Made by a program: the position numbers and the translations under genes. DNA of 51,814 nucleotides, from NCBI GenBank assembly GCA_913050115.1, contig CAJWZU010000018.1, positions 1 through 51,814 of the forward strand. Reading direction: 5' to 3'. The notes beneath the pieces are model-generated. The model saw nothing but the letters and a program-made list of their open reading frames with translations. It ran no database searches and was not told where the DNA came from. Below, piece by piece: positions 1 through 8,634 of this stretch (position 1 is the stretch's first letter; each line of letters begins with the position of its first letter). Source of the DNA: an uncultured Cellvibrionales bacterium (lineage in GTDB: Bacteria > Pseudomonadota > Gammaproteobacteria > Pseudomonadales > Cellvibrionaceae).

Positions 1-1101
1 GATATCAGAAAATCGCTCTATTCTTTGTTTAATTAAGGGCACAATGGCTTCAAGCCTCTCTGGGTGAAAAGCCCATTGGGAAATACGCTGTATAAATTCA
101 GCATCGGATAAACTTTCACGTATATAACGCCCATTTAGCCAATCTAATTTTTCCGTATCAAATACCGGCCCACCAAGCGAGACACGCTCAATATTAAAAT
201 GCTCTATCATTCCTTCTAACGAAAACATTTCTCGTTCATCTGGCATTGACCACCCCATCAATCCCAGATAGTTTGTCATTGCTTCGGGCAAATAACCCAT
301 GCGCTGATAGTAAAGAATACCGGTCGGGTTTTTACGTTTGCTCAATTTAGATTTGTCAGTATTACGCAGCAGCGGCAAATGACACAGTTTTGGCATATCC
401 CAACCAAAATATTGATACAACAATTTGTGCTTGGGTGCGGAATTAATCCACTCCTCACCGCGCAGTACATGGGTGATCTGCATTAGGTGGTCATCGACCA
501 CATTGGCCAGATGATAAGTGGGCATACCATCGGACTTAAGCAGAATTTGAGCATCGACCATGCCCCACTCCAGCTCAATCTTACCGCGTAGCATGTCATC
601 AATTTCACACACACCCTCATCTGCTTCAGGCACCACCATGCGAATAACCGATGGCGCATTAGCTGCGCGACGCTCAGCCACAACACTATTAGGCAGCGCT
701 AAGTCACTCAGCTTTAAAGCAGTGTGACCGCCCGCTTCACGGCGCGCTGCACGCAATATATCCAGCTCTTCACTGGTGCGATAGCAATGAAATGCATGGC
801 CCTTTACCACTAGCTCTTCAGCGTATTTACGGTAGATATCTTTGCGCTCACTCTGGCGATAGGGGCCAAATTCACCGCCACAGTCTGGGCCTTCGTCCCA
901 GTCCAGCCCTAACCAACGCAAGCTGTCCAAAATCGCCTGTTCAGATTCAGGGGTCGAGCGCGTTTGATCGGTATCTTCGATGCGCAGAATAAACTTGCCA
1001 CCGTGCTGCTTAGCAAAACACATATTAAACAAGGCGATATAGGCGGTGCCCACATGGGGATCGCCCGTGGGCGAGGGAGCAATACGAGTGCGAATAGTCA
1101 T
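1..1101 (-). CDS. gltX: Glutamyl-tRNA synthetase, C-terminal part cut by window edge
   Basis: Charges tRNA-Glu with glutamate in the cytoplasm. The frame is open from the ATG at 1101 to the window edge, giving 367 of roughly 470-490 residues. The N-terminus reads [16 protein letters not shown], the class I HIGH region (here PHVG), and KLSKRKNP about 250 residues in is the KMSKS loop. [13 protein letters not shown] and [20 protein letters not shown] are typical of the GlxRS catalytic core. What is missing is the anticodon-binding C-terminal domain. It stands alone here, divergent from dusA. Identification is secure; discriminating versus non-discriminating specificity cannot be read from this part. 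Confidence 0.97.
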   Translation of the reverse strand, partial: MTIRTRIAPSPTGDPHVGTAYIALFNMCFAKQHGGKFILRIEDTDQTRSTPESEQAILDSLRWLGLDWDEGPDCGGEFGPYRQSERKDIYRKYAEELVVKGHAFHCYRTSEELDILRAARREAGGHTALKLSDLALPNSVVAERRAANAPSVIRMVVPEADEGVCEIDDMLRGKIELEWGMVDAQILLKSDGMPTYHLANVVDDHLMQITHVLRGEEWINSAPKHKLLYQYFGWDMPKLCHLPLLRNTDKSKLSKRKNPTGILYYQRMGYLPEAMTNYLGLMGWSMPDEREMFSLEGMIEHFNIERVSLGGPVFDTEKLDWLNGRYIRESLSDAEFIQRISQWAFHPERLEAIVPLIKQRIERFSDI

Positions 1102-1155
1102 GAAGCAGATAACCTAAAAAACAAAGATGAAGACAAGTAAGTAATATTGCGCACA

Positions 1156-1184
1156 ATTATACGCGAGTCTTGAGTTGGGTTCGA
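1156..1184 (-). promoter_or_regulatory. Candidate gltX promoter
   Basis: On the minus strand there is a perfect TATAAT (-10, positions 1161-1156) about 55 bases before the gltX start. TCGAAC lies 17 bases further upstream as a weak -35. It is the only consensus-like -10 seen close upstream of the gene. Confidence 0.4.
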
Positions 1185-1897
1185 CCTGCAGATAAGCGCG
1201 CCAATACATTTAGAACTCAAGGCTTAAGCTGTTGCCATAAGTATGATGGAGTATCAAATAAATAGGCCTACAGCGCTGATCGATACTCCCTACTCTTGAG
1301 CTAGAAATATTGCCTTGATGTGGCTTAATGATCCTCTAACCACTGTGCATAAACATGCCTTTACTCCCTCTCTATTTTGGGTAACTTTTATACTGGACCA
1401 TAGTTGCGGACTGCGGACTGTCAATACATACAGAAAAAAGGCATGGACATTAAAGCGATAACTGACCATGAGGATTGCCCATGAAAGCGTCAGCATACCA
1501 GTCATGGTGAAGTTAAGTATCCGTGTTTGAGAGTCAAAAACACTCTAATATAGGGCCTGCAAGCAGAGATTTTATCCTGACTAAGGCCAGCATTTTCTAG
1601 CTCCGCGAGGAGATATACGATGCATTTTTTGATAACACCCGCATCTTTCACTGTTTACCGTTAGCTGCAAATGTAAACCTCGATTACCACCGACAAACCT
1701 TAGGACTGAAAATACCTAAGCGACCAATCTACTCGCTACCCAACCTACTTATTCTGTACTAATTAACCTGGCCGATTCGCTAAAGGTAATGGACTTAACT
1801 ACAGCCAATGCTATTGTAAAAATCCCTGTTTTAGGCAATGACACACCCGCTAAGTATAGATGTTAGTTGACAGGGCCTTCGCTGTGCCTTGGTGTTT

Positions 1898-1927
1898 TTG
1901 TCAAAAGTTTGCAACTCACTGTAAACT
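1898..1927 (+). promoter_or_regulatory. Candidate dusA promoter
   Basis: TTGTCA (1898-1903) followed after 18 bases by TAAACT (1922-1927) lies about 130 bases before the chosen dusA start. The -35 is one base from consensus and the -10 is moderate. This implies the ATG at 1970 would sit in a long leader and favours the downstream start. Confidence 0.35.
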
Positions 1928-2059
1928 AGCAGCCTCCCTCGCGTAATGCGGATTTGAACTGTGCAGTGAATGCTCTGTTACTGTCACGCAAAATGTGTGT
2001 TGCAACAATGGAAATACAGTGTTGAAGAATGCTACAAAAACAGATCCAAACAGGTAAGA

Positions 2060-3088
2060 ATGAGTAACAATAAAACAGGCGAATCCCCAGTGAAATCAAG
2101 CCAACAATCAACCATAACAAGGCCTGCGCTAAATAGACGTTTTACCGTTGCGCCGATGATGGACTGGAGTGACCGCCACTGTCGCTATTTTTGGCGACTC
2201 ATGAGCCAGCACGCGGTGCTTTATACCGAGATGGTGACAACCGGTGCACTTATTCACGGTGACCGCGAACGATTTTTGAACTTTGATGCCGCCGAGCAGC
2301 CTATCGCACTACAACTCGGTGGCAGCAATGCTGCTGATTTAGCTTTATGCGCTAAGATGGCCGAAGAATGGGGCTACAACGAGGTCAATCTCAACTGCGG
2401 TTGCCCGTCGGATCGAGTCCAAAATGGCATGATCGGTGCCTGTTTAATGGGGCATCCGCAAAAAGTCGCCGACGGCCTTAAAGCCATGCAAGATGCGGTA
2501 TCGATTCCAGTCACCGTCAAGCATCGTATCGGCATCGACGATATGGACGACTACGCCGGTCTCGAAGAATTTGTTATGCGTTCGGCAGAAATAGGCATCA
2601 ACACTTTTATTGTGCATGCCCGTAAAGCCTGGCTGCAGGGCCTAAGCCCAAAAGAAAATCGCGATAAACCGCCACTCAACTATGAACGTGTGTACCGCTT
2701 AAAAGCCGAACATCCGGAATTAGAAATTATCATCAATGGCGGTATCACTACTATTGATGAGTGCAAACAGCATTTGAAACTGGTTGATGGCGTTATGGTG
2801 GGCCGCGAGGCCTATTCCAACCCTTACCTTTTGGCCGCGGTCGACCGTGAAATTTATGGCGACGACCGGCCCGCCCCTACTCGTGCAGAGACCATCAGCG
2901 AATTTATCGATTATATTGAACGCCAACTGAGCGCCGGCACTCGCCTGCACCATATGACTCGGCACGTGCTTGGTATGTACCAAGGCGTCAAGGGAGCCAA
3001 ACAATTCCGCCGCCATATTAGCGAAAACGCTTACAAACACGGGGCCGATGCCCAAGTGTTGGCCGATGCCTTCGCTTTCATTCGATAG
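2060..3088 (+). CDS. dusA: tRNA-dihydrouridine synthase A
   Basis: Flavoenzyme reducing U20/U20a of tRNA D-loops to dihydrouridine with NADPH. The TIM-barrel FMN core shows RFTVAPMMDWSDRHCRYF at the N-terminus, LYTEMVTTGAL, then LNCGCPSDRVQNG carrying the catalytic cysteine, followed by GACLM and VKHRIGID; the INGGI phosphate-binding motif comes later. All are DusA rather than DusB/C hallmarks. I place the start at the ATG at 2060 (342 aa, usual DusA length) behind AGGTAAG. An upstream in-frame ATG at 1970 would add 30 unconserved residues. It is followed by talB on the same strand after about 70 bases. Confidence 0.95.
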   Translation: MSNNKTGESPVKSSQQSTITRPALNRRFTVAPMMDWSDRHCRYFWRLMSQHAVLYTEMVTTGALIHGDRERFLNFDAAEQPIALQLGGSNAADLALCAKMAEEWGYNEVNLNCGCPSDRVQNGMIGACLMGHPQKVADGLKAMQDAVSIPVTVKHRIGIDDMDDYAGLEEFVMRSAEIGINTFIVHARKAWLQGLSPKENRDKPPLNYERVYRLKAEHPELEIIINGGITTIDECKQHLKLVDGVMVGREAYSNPYLLAAVDREIYGDDRPAPTRAETISEFIDYIERQLSAGTRLHHMTRHVLGMYQGVKGAKQFRRHISENAYKHGADAQVLADAFAFIR

Positions 3089-3159
3089 ATTTGTCAAAAA
3101 TAACCGACAAACTGTTAATATAAAATTATTACTATTACGACTAACCAGTGGGAATTATT

Positions 3160-4089
3160 GTGACCAGTAAACTCGAGCAATTAAAGCAGTTCACCGACGT
3201 TGTCGCTGATACCGGCGATATTGAAGCTATCGCGGCCTACAAGCCGCTCGACGCCACCACCAACCCTTCACTGCTGTATAAAGCAGCACAGATGCAACAA
3301 TATCAGGGTTTAGTAGAAACCGCGGTTAAAACTACAGACAGTATTGAAGCCGCCAGCGATGCATTAGCCGTTGCGATTGGCCTAGAAATATTAAAAATCG
3401 TACCCGGTCGCATTTCAACCGAGGTTGATGCACGACTATCGTTCAATACCACCGCCAGTATTGCCAAAGCACACCAATTGATCGAGCGCTATAACAAAGC
3501 TGGCATTAGCAATGACCGTGTATTAATTAAACTGGCCTCCACTTGGGAGGGCATTCGCGCCGCCGAACAACTTGAAAAAGAAGGTATTCACTGCAATTTA
3601 ACACTGTTATTTGGGTTCAGCCAAGCCGCCGCTTGCGCCGATGCCGGCGTGACATTAATTTCACCCTTTGTGGGTCGTATCCTCGATTGGTATAAAGCCA
3701 ATACCGATCAAAAGGACTACAGTTCAAAAGAAGACCCGGGTGTTCTGTCGGTACAGCACATCTACAATTATTATAAGCAACACAACTACAACACTGTGGT
3801 TATGGGTGCGAGTTTTCGCAATACCGGTGAAATCGAACAGTTGGCGGGCTGCGACCGTTTAACCATTAGTCCGCAACTGCTGCAACAATTGAGCGAAGAT
3901 AAGGGTGAGCTAAAGCGTGTACTCAGCCCCGATAACGCCGGTGTAGCCATTGCCAAACAGATCGAAAATGAAACGCAATTCCGTTTCGGAATGAATCAGG
4001 ATGCTATGGCCACAGAAAAATTGGCTGAAGGTATTCGCGGATTTGTCGCCGATCAGATTAACTTGGAAAATCTACTGAATAAGATTTAA
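3160..4089 (+). CDS. talB: Transaldolase
   Basis: Transfers a dihydroxyacetone unit between sedoheptulose-7-phosphate and glyceraldehyde-3-phosphate in the non-oxidative pentose phosphate pathway. The 309-aa protein follows E. coli TalB almost throughout: [11 protein letters not shown] near the N-terminus, [30 protein letters not shown]-type Schiff-base lysine segment ([16 protein letters not shown]), [11 protein letters not shown] and [16 protein letters not shown] at 3160 with GGGA six bases upstream aligns with the E. coli N-terminus; an in-frame GTG at 3148 would add four residues. TerB-family gene follows after 7 bases, so the two are probably co-transcribed. Confidence 0.96.
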   Translation: MTSKLEQLKQFTDVVADTGDIEAIAAYKPLDATTNPSLLYKAAQMQQYQGLVETAVKTTDSIEAASDALAVAIGLEILKIVPGRISTEVDARLSFNTTASIAKAHQLIERYNKAGISNDRVLIKLASTWEGIRAAEQLEKEGIHCNLTLLFGFSQAAACADAGVTLISPFVGRILDWYKANTDQKDYSSKEDPGVLSVQHIYNYYKQHNYNTVVMGASFRNTGEIEQLAGCDRLTISPQLLQQLSEDKGELKRVLSPDNAGVAIAKQIENETQFRFGMNQDAMATEKLAEGIRGFVADQINLENLLNKI

Positions 4090-4096
4090 GGAAAAA

Positions 4097-4576
4097 ATGA
4101 TGCTGGTCGATTTTCGCAATAAGCTCAATGAAATTTTTTTGGGGCTATTTGAGGACGAAACACAAGTCTGCAATGTCGATGAGCATCAGTGTCAGCTAAC
4201 ATCGGCGGCTCTGATGATTGAAGTCGCCAGCATCGATCAAAACTTTTCGACCAGTGAATTAGAGGCACTGAATTATATTTTGCGCTGTGAATTTGGTTTA
4301 ACTGAAAATGAAGTGCAAGATTTAATAGCTCTAGCACAGTGCGCACGAGATGATGCCTCGTCACTCTACCCCTTCACTAAACTCATAAATGACCAGTTCG
4401 ACGTTGGCCAAAAATATAAGTTGATTACCAGCATGTGGCAAGTAGCTTTCGCCGATGGCAATCTAGATAAATACGAAGAGTCCATTATACGCCGCGTAGC
4501 GGATTTAATTTATCTACCCCATAGCGACTTTATACGGGCCAAAATTCAGGCTATATCAACACAGAAACCTGTATAG
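4097..4576 (+). CDS. TerB-family protein
   Basis: 159-aa soluble helical protein of the TerB / DjlA N-terminal-like family. The C-terminal half has the family signature: MWQVAFADGNLDKYEESIIRRVADLIY followed by HSDFIRAK, and an earlier acidic helix pair (ALMIEVASIDQNFSTSELEAL). The acidic residues in such domains are thought to bind metal; the exact role of these stand-alone proteins is not established, and the name tellurite resistance should not be taken literally. It starts 7 bases after talB behind AAGGAA. Its last codons are repeated downstream (see repeat at 4521-4723). Confidence 0.85.
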   Translation: MMLVDFRNKLNEIFLGLFEDETQVCNVDEHQCQLTSAALMIEVASIDQNFSTSELEALNYILRCEFGLTENEVQDLIALAQCARDDASSLYPFTKLINDQFDVGQKYKLITSMWQVAFADGNLDKYEESIIRRVADLIYLPHSDFIRAKIQAISTQKPV

Positions 4577-4723
4577 CTCATGCAGCGAAAGAAATATTAC
4601 CTGCACTACGATAGAGGCTTTATACGGGCCAAAATTCAGGCTATATCCACACAGAAACTCGCATAATCCGCACAGTAATAGACCAAATTATCTGCACACG
4701 ATTAGCGGCTTTATTCGCGCCAT
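4521..4723 (+). repeat. Tandem copies of the terB 3' end
   Basis: The stretch 4521-4568 inside the end of the TerB-family gene recurs at 4611-4658 with 45 of 48 bases identical, offset by exactly 90 bases, and a third, decayed copy follows at about 4688-4723. Copy 2 stays in the same reading frame after the stop and encodes FIRAKIQAISTQKLA before its own stop at 4666; copy 3 encodes GFIRAMQ then stops. The intervening sequence is also weakly similar (ctgcac-acgat-ag). This looks like a tandem duplication of a gene end that is now decaying. Confidence 0.8.
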
Positions 4724-4954
4724 GCAATAAGTAGGCTTTAAACTTCCATAAAAAAATGAAGCCATGAACAACATAAAGGTGCTAGAGGGGATGCGCCCTC
4801 TCGATATGGAGAGTCTATCGGGGTAATTGAACCTTGGGAAATGACAGCTACAGCGGCTTCAGCAAAAATACAGAGCCCAGCTAGGCGAGTCAACAAAGCC
4901 GCTAACGACAAAGAAAGGGCAAACTAGCTAGGACGTTACAGTGACCTGACGCGG
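4577..4954. other. Intergenic region downstream of terB
   Basis: Holds repeat copies 2 and 3, a short ORF 4580-4666 (28 codons, derived from copy 2) and a small inverted repeat AGAGGG/CCCTCT at 4784-4801 without a T-run. No gene recognised. Confidence 0.5.
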
Positions 4955-5437
4955 CTAATCATTTTCAAGTACATTGACGAGATCTTTAAAGGTTTCACGG
5001 TTGTTGTCATTCAAATCCATCAGGATACGATGCGCCGCTATCACCTTTGACTTTACATCACCCTCTTTCATGCCAGATTCAGGCAGCGGTTGAGCATTAA
5101 TCTCAGGAATATCAATTTTATGGACAATGTCGAATATGTCGCCAAAGCCCATCGACTCTAGTAACCGACTAATACTTGGGTTCGTAGAGAATACCAGTGG
5201 CGTTGTATTGCGACGCTCACTACCAAGTATTGAGATCTTAGCCATCAAACCCAACGTCGTGCTGTCGATTGCTTCAGCCCCACTGAGATCAAAAAGTACC
5301 AAAGCGAAGCCGCTATCGGCAAACATATTGTCGATAAACTCATCGAATGACATACAAAGAGTCAACCGAACATCACCTAGCATTTTAATCACATAGGTGC
5401 CCGATTGATTCGCTACCAGAATTTGGCCTGGTTGCAT
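4955..5437 (-). CDS. hsbA: STAS-domain anti-sigma factor antagonist (HsbA-like)
   Basis: 160-aa single-STAS protein, the switch partner of the upstream phosphatase. Residues 5-100 form the STAS fold; LFDLSGAEAIDSTTLG gives the phosphorylatable serine at S59 (DSTTLG), as in SpoIIAA/RsbV/HsbA proteins. The C-terminal 50 residues are a polar extension resembling HsbA of Pseudomonas aeruginosa (161 aa). In that organism HsbA, depending on phosphorylation, binds the anti-sigma factor FlgM or the diguanylate cyclase HsbD; here neither is nearby, so the target is unknown. Start 34 bases after the stop of the response regulator, same strand, so an operon. Confidence 0.8.
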   Translation of the reverse strand: MQPGQILVANQSGTYVIKMLGDVRLTLCMSFDEFIDNMFADSGFALVLFDLSGAEAIDSTTLGLMAKISILGSERRNTTPLVFSTNPSISRLLESMGFGDIFDIVHKIDIPEINAQPLPESGMKEGDVKSKVIAAHRILMDLNDNNRETFKDLVNVLEND

Positions 5438-5471
5438 AAGTTGCCTCGCCTCTGTAAAGGTTAGTTATTAC

Positions 5472-6677
5472 TCATTGTAATGGTTTTGCAATTTCCGTGC
5501 CTGCCAGTGTGAGCACAGCGATATCATCGGGGCCATCTTCAATGGCACCCAATCGCAACACCTCACTGAGGGCTTCTATATTGCCGCCAATATTGCTTAA
5601 TAAGTCTAACAAATATTCTTCTTTAGAACACAAATCATCTGGGGGCAGTATTTCTAAAACCCCATCAGAAAAGCATGCCAACTCAAATTTTTCAGGCAGG
5701 TCCCGCTGATACACCTGCCATTCCACATCTTTAAAAATGCCCACCGGCTTACCTTTGCCCGGTAAATATTCCACCTTGCCTGCGGTGCAAAGTATTGGCA
5801 TAGGCAGGTGCCCCGCCACACTGTAGCTAAGACGGTTATCAAAGGTATCGACCACACCAACAAAAGCAGTCATATGATGACCAAGACGAGTTTTATGCAG
5901 TTCGCGGTTAACTCGCTCTAACATCACTGCAGGACCATTGGCAAAAGAATCGCTATCGCCGAACAAGCTTTCTTCTTGCGCCATATGTGTGACCAAATGT
6001 TTCAGCCAAATAGTGACGAACGCAGACGACGCGCCGTGGCCCGAAACATCAACCAAGTAAAAGGCCAAATAGCGGTCACTAAGATAAGCATAATCGATGC
6101 AATCGCCGCTCAAATAGAGTGAAGGTACAACCCGCTGAGCAATCTGATAGCCACCTTTATAAGCCGGTGTTGGTGGCAACAAGCGTTTTTGAACCTGACG
6201 CCCAGCCAACTGGTCTCGCTCCAGTACCTGCAGGTGTTCTTTAAGGTCACGATTGGCCACTTCCAGTTTTTCTCGGTAGCGACTGTTTTGATCGATAAGG
6301 TCGCGCCGCTCAAGGCTTTTGCGCACCGAGTGCACCAGCACTTCCATATCGGCCACAGGCTTTATAAGAAAGTCACTGGCGCCTAAACGCAGCGCTTCAA
6401 CAACATCACCCATAACACCCGCTCCCGATATGACAATTACCGGTAAGCCAGGCGTCAACTCCGTAACCGCTTGTAGAACCTGCAGGCCGTCCATAGCCGG
6501 CATACGCAAGTCGGTTAGAACTAAGTCGGGGGAGTGCTGACTAAAGAGTTCAAGCGCTGAGCGACCATTACTGGCGCCAATCACATCAAAGCCACTATCC
6601 TCTAAGTAAGCCATGGTGCTTTGACGAACAATAGTATCGTCGTCAACAACGAGTAGTTTTCGGCAATTTTCGGTCAT
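5472..6677 (-). CDS. hsbR: Response regulator with PP2C-type phosphatase domain (HsbR-like)
   Basis: 401 aa. Residues 7-120 are a CheY-like receiver with acidic DDD (12-14), phospho-acceptor D56 in LVLTDLRMP and K106 in FLIKP. Residues 120-165 are a charged coiled-coil linker ending in QVQKRLLPP. Residues 180-395 are a SpoIIE/RsbU PP2C phosphatase with metal-binding aspartates in SGDCIDY, VDVSGHG, CFSDG and DGPDDIAV. Such proteins dephosphorylate a STAS partner, here HsbA. Unlike some HsbR proteins I see no extra HATPase kinase domain at the C-terminus, so the kinase that phosphorylates HsbA is not evident. The histidine-phosphotransfer gene hptB, adjacent in Pseudomonas, is absent. Confidence 0.85.
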   Translation of the reverse strand: MTENCRKLLVVDDDTIVRQSTMAYLEDSGFDVIGASNGRSALELFSQHSPDLVLTDLRMPAMDGLQVLQAVTELTPGLPVIVISGAGVMGDVVEALRLGASDFLIKPVADMEVLVHSVRKSLERRDLIDQNSRYREKLEVANRDLKEHLQVLERDQLAGRQVQKRLLPPTPAYKGGYQIAQRVVPSLYLSGDCIDYAYLSDRYLAFYLVDVSGHGASSAFVTIWLKHLVTHMAQEESLFGDSDSFANGPAVMLERVNRELHKTRLGHHMTAFVGVVDTFDNRLSYSVAGHLPMPILCTAGKVEYLPGKGKPVGIFKDVEWQVYQRDLPEKFELACFSDGVLEILPPDDLCSKEEYLLDLLSNIGGNIEALSEVLRLGAIEDGPDDIAVLTLAGTEIAKPLQ

Positions 6678-7197
6678 ATTTTGAACGAGTATATAATTTT
6701 CATAGCGTATAAGAAGGCTCTTACATTACTCCATTCCTCGGGGATAGACAACGCTGACAGCGGGCCTAATGAATGATTCAAAGAGCGGCCACGTAATAAT
6801 GTAAAGCTAAGGCACTTGATTAAAAACTAGGCAGAATTTTTTTACAGTAATGTCAGATCAAAGAGTATCCGCCAACAAGACAAGCTATGAACATTTTTAA
6901 TCGTCTATATATTGAAAACCCGACGATATCCGCATATAGGAAAATTCGCCTTTAGCGGCCGTGGTCATGGACCAAGGCAAGCGATTACAGGGGTATGATT
7001 AAGGTATGCTGTGGAGAAATACTACGACTACCGGATCAGATATTGATTAGGACAGCCAGCTAGAGAGTACTGTTGATTCCGAGGGTAGTTACAAATCTGC
7101 ACCTTAAGCTACGGCCAAAGTGCCGCATAATTATAGCTGTGCACAGGGTAAAAAAGCCTACGATATGGGCATTTTTGATATATTGAACCGAGCAACG
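6678..7197. other. Intergenic region hsbR/mlaA
   Basis: About 520 bases upstream of hsbR and downstream of mlaA, both on the minus strand. I see no gene, RNA or repeat. A T-rich/A-rich segment at 6825-6850 lies about 150 bases before hsbR but has no clear promoter. Confidence 0.4.
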
Positions 7198-7932
7198 CTA
7201 ATAATCGTACTCGTCACCACCAAAATCATCTTCGACTATGCCGTCGGCAATTAAGTAGCTACGGCGTTGCAAATAAGCATCGCGCAGAAAGGTGTAGCGG
7301 TCGCCACTCACAAAAGCTTCTGCTTTTAATAAATCTGCTCGTGTCGACAACAACCCCATGCCCGTTGCCGTATTCCGGGTAGGTACATGGTCGATATAAC
7401 CGACCGGCCCGGCTTGCCAATCTACCGGTAAGGCCAAACCATCGCGCAAAGTGCTGGGCCCTAACAGTGGCAACACGATATAAGGGCCCTGGCCCACGCC
7501 CCAGACAGCTAACGTTTGGCCAAAATCCTCACCCTCTGAATGCTCCAAGCCTAATGATTCAGCTACATCCAATACACCCGCTAATCCTACAGTCGAGTTA
7601 ACAAGTAAGCGCCCAGTGTCATTAGTCGCCTGGCCCCACTTCCACTGCAGCATATCATTGAGAACATTGCGTACTTCCAACAGATTAGAAAAGACATTGG
7701 ATACCCCTATTTGAACAAGATCCGGAGTAATGTATTTATAGCCTTTGGCGACGGGCTTAAAAAAGAAGCTATCGAGGCTATCGTTAAAACCAAATACAGC
7801 CTCATTCATACCTTGCCAAGGGTCTTCAGGATGGTCGTAGGTAAAGTCACGCTCATCCTGAGCAGAGCCAACAGCAGAGAAGAGCACAGTTGAAAAACTG
7901 AGTATCAACGCCAGCAGTGTTTTTCCTTGCAT
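7198..7932 (-). CDS. mlaA: MlaA/VacJ-family phospholipid-transport protein
   Basis: Outer-membrane component of the Mla retrograde phospholipid-transport route, which removes misplaced phospholipids from the outer leaflet. 244 aa with the family motifs DPWQGMNEAVFGFNDSLD, NVLNDMLQ, RLLVNSTVGLAGVLDVA, GEDFGQTLAVWGVGQGPYIVLPLLGPSTLRD. The N-terminus is a type I-like signal peptide (LALILSFSTVLFSAVGSA, cleavage near AQD). There is no cysteine in the signal region, so the usual lipobox is missing. An in-frame stop just upstream of the ATG excludes a longer form. The mlaBCDEF genes are not here. The tail is acidic (DDFGGDEYDY). Confidence 0.9.
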   Translation of the reverse strand: MQGKTLLALILSFSTVLFSAVGSAQDERDFTYDHPEDPWQGMNEAVFGFNDSLDSFFFKPVAKGYKYITPDLVQIGVSNVFSNLLEVRNVLNDMLQWKWGQATNDTGRLLVNSTVGLAGVLDVAESLGLEHSEGEDFGQTLAVWGVGQGPYIVLPLLGPSTLRDGLALPVDWQAGPVGYIDHVPTRNTATGMGLLSTRADLLKAEAFVSGDRYTFLRDAYLQRRSYLIADGIVEDDFGGDEYDY

Positions 7933-7991
7933 AGTTTATCGCCTGATATCTTATCTACAGCCTAATACGGCCAAAAATTCGGTACATTATA

Positions 7992-8543
7992 CTACTTTGA
8001 ACACTGAAATTTATAGTGTAAAAAATAGTCTCGGCCGTTTGGTTCTACCCACTCATGAAGCTTGCTCCAACCTTGATTGCAGTAGGCCGACATCTGGGCA
8101 AACAAGCTGTTTAGCGCAATATTGGGGCCATACTTAATAGTGAAAGCCTCACGAATATTAAAGATCACATTCGGATTGTGGCCGTTAGCAATCGCTTCTT
8201 CGGCCGTCTCGGGTTCAACAAAAATAGGGTCGGCGCCGACGCTACTCAAACGCTGCACATTAACTTGTCCTAAATCCTCTGTGCGAATACCATTTATGGG
8301 AGCACTGGCAACGGCTTGATCTTTTGTGGTGTAAGCCGTTAATGTCGGCTCTTGCGTCGGTTCTGAGTGAAATATATCCCCAATAGATTCATTCACTCGA
8401 CTTTTTTGACGGCATTTGTGAAATAAATCAGTATCGCCATCGGGAATATCGACTATAAAATCAGGGCATTCATCTTCAGCCACAGCACCAATACTTACCC
8501 AAATTGTTGCTATAAAAAGACTTAATAGCGTAAAAGATTTCAT
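7992..8543 (-). CDS. Small secreted protein of unknown function
   Basis: 183 aa. The first 22 residues are a clear signal peptide (FTLLSLFIATIWVSIGAVA, cleavage before EDECP). The mature part is acidic with four cysteines (in DEC, HKC, AYC and the penultimate FQC), allowing two disulfides, which fits a periplasmic location. I recognise no family. It sits between mlaA (60 bases downstream on the same strand) and the porin terminator upstream, so it may be co-transcribed with mlaA. Confidence 0.6.
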   Translation of the reverse strand: MKSFTLLSLFIATIWVSIGAVAEDECPDFIVDIPDGDTDLFHKCRQKSRVNESIGDIFHSEPTQEPTLTAYTTKDQAVASAPINGIRTEDLGQVNVQRLSSVGADPIFVEPETAEEAIANGHNPNVIFNIREAFTIKYGPNIALNSLFAQMSAYCNQGWSKLHEWVEPNGRDYFLHYKFQCSK

Positions 8544-8584
8544 TTATCTGCCTATCGATCTAGTGTGATAATTTTATCGCTGCC

Positions 8585-8615
8585 CAAAAAAAGAGCGCCT
8601 AAGCGCTCTTTTTTT
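8585..8615 (-). terminator. Intrinsic terminator of the porin gene
   Basis: Perfect hairpin AAAAAGAGCGC-CTAA-GCGCTCTTTTT flanked by A and T runs, 20 bases past the porin stop. It can act on both strands, but only the minus strand has a gene running into it. Nearly the same sequence recurs at 44172-44199. Confidence 0.9.
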
Positions 8616-8634
8616 GAACTTGTAAGTCAGTATA

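Larger units (their letters stand above)
1102..2059. other. Divergent intergenic region gltX/dusA
   Basis: About 960 bases between the divergent starts of gltX and dusA. Short open frames on both strands (for example around 1290-1505) have no ribosome binding site or recognisable protein, so I treat them as chance. Apart from the two candidate promoters I see no RNA gene or repeat. Confidence 0.5.

Noticed and set aside
1290-1505. 71-codon minus-strand open frame in the gltX/dusA gap
   Set aside because: No ribosome binding site, no recognisable protein, base composition like the surrounding non-coding sequence.
2720-3097. 125-codon minus-strand open frame inside dusA
   Set aside because: Shadow of the dusA coding frame; no independent start signals.
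4784-4801. AGAGGG/CCCTCT hairpin as terminator of the TerB gene
   Set aside because: Over 200 bases from the stop codon and without a T-run.
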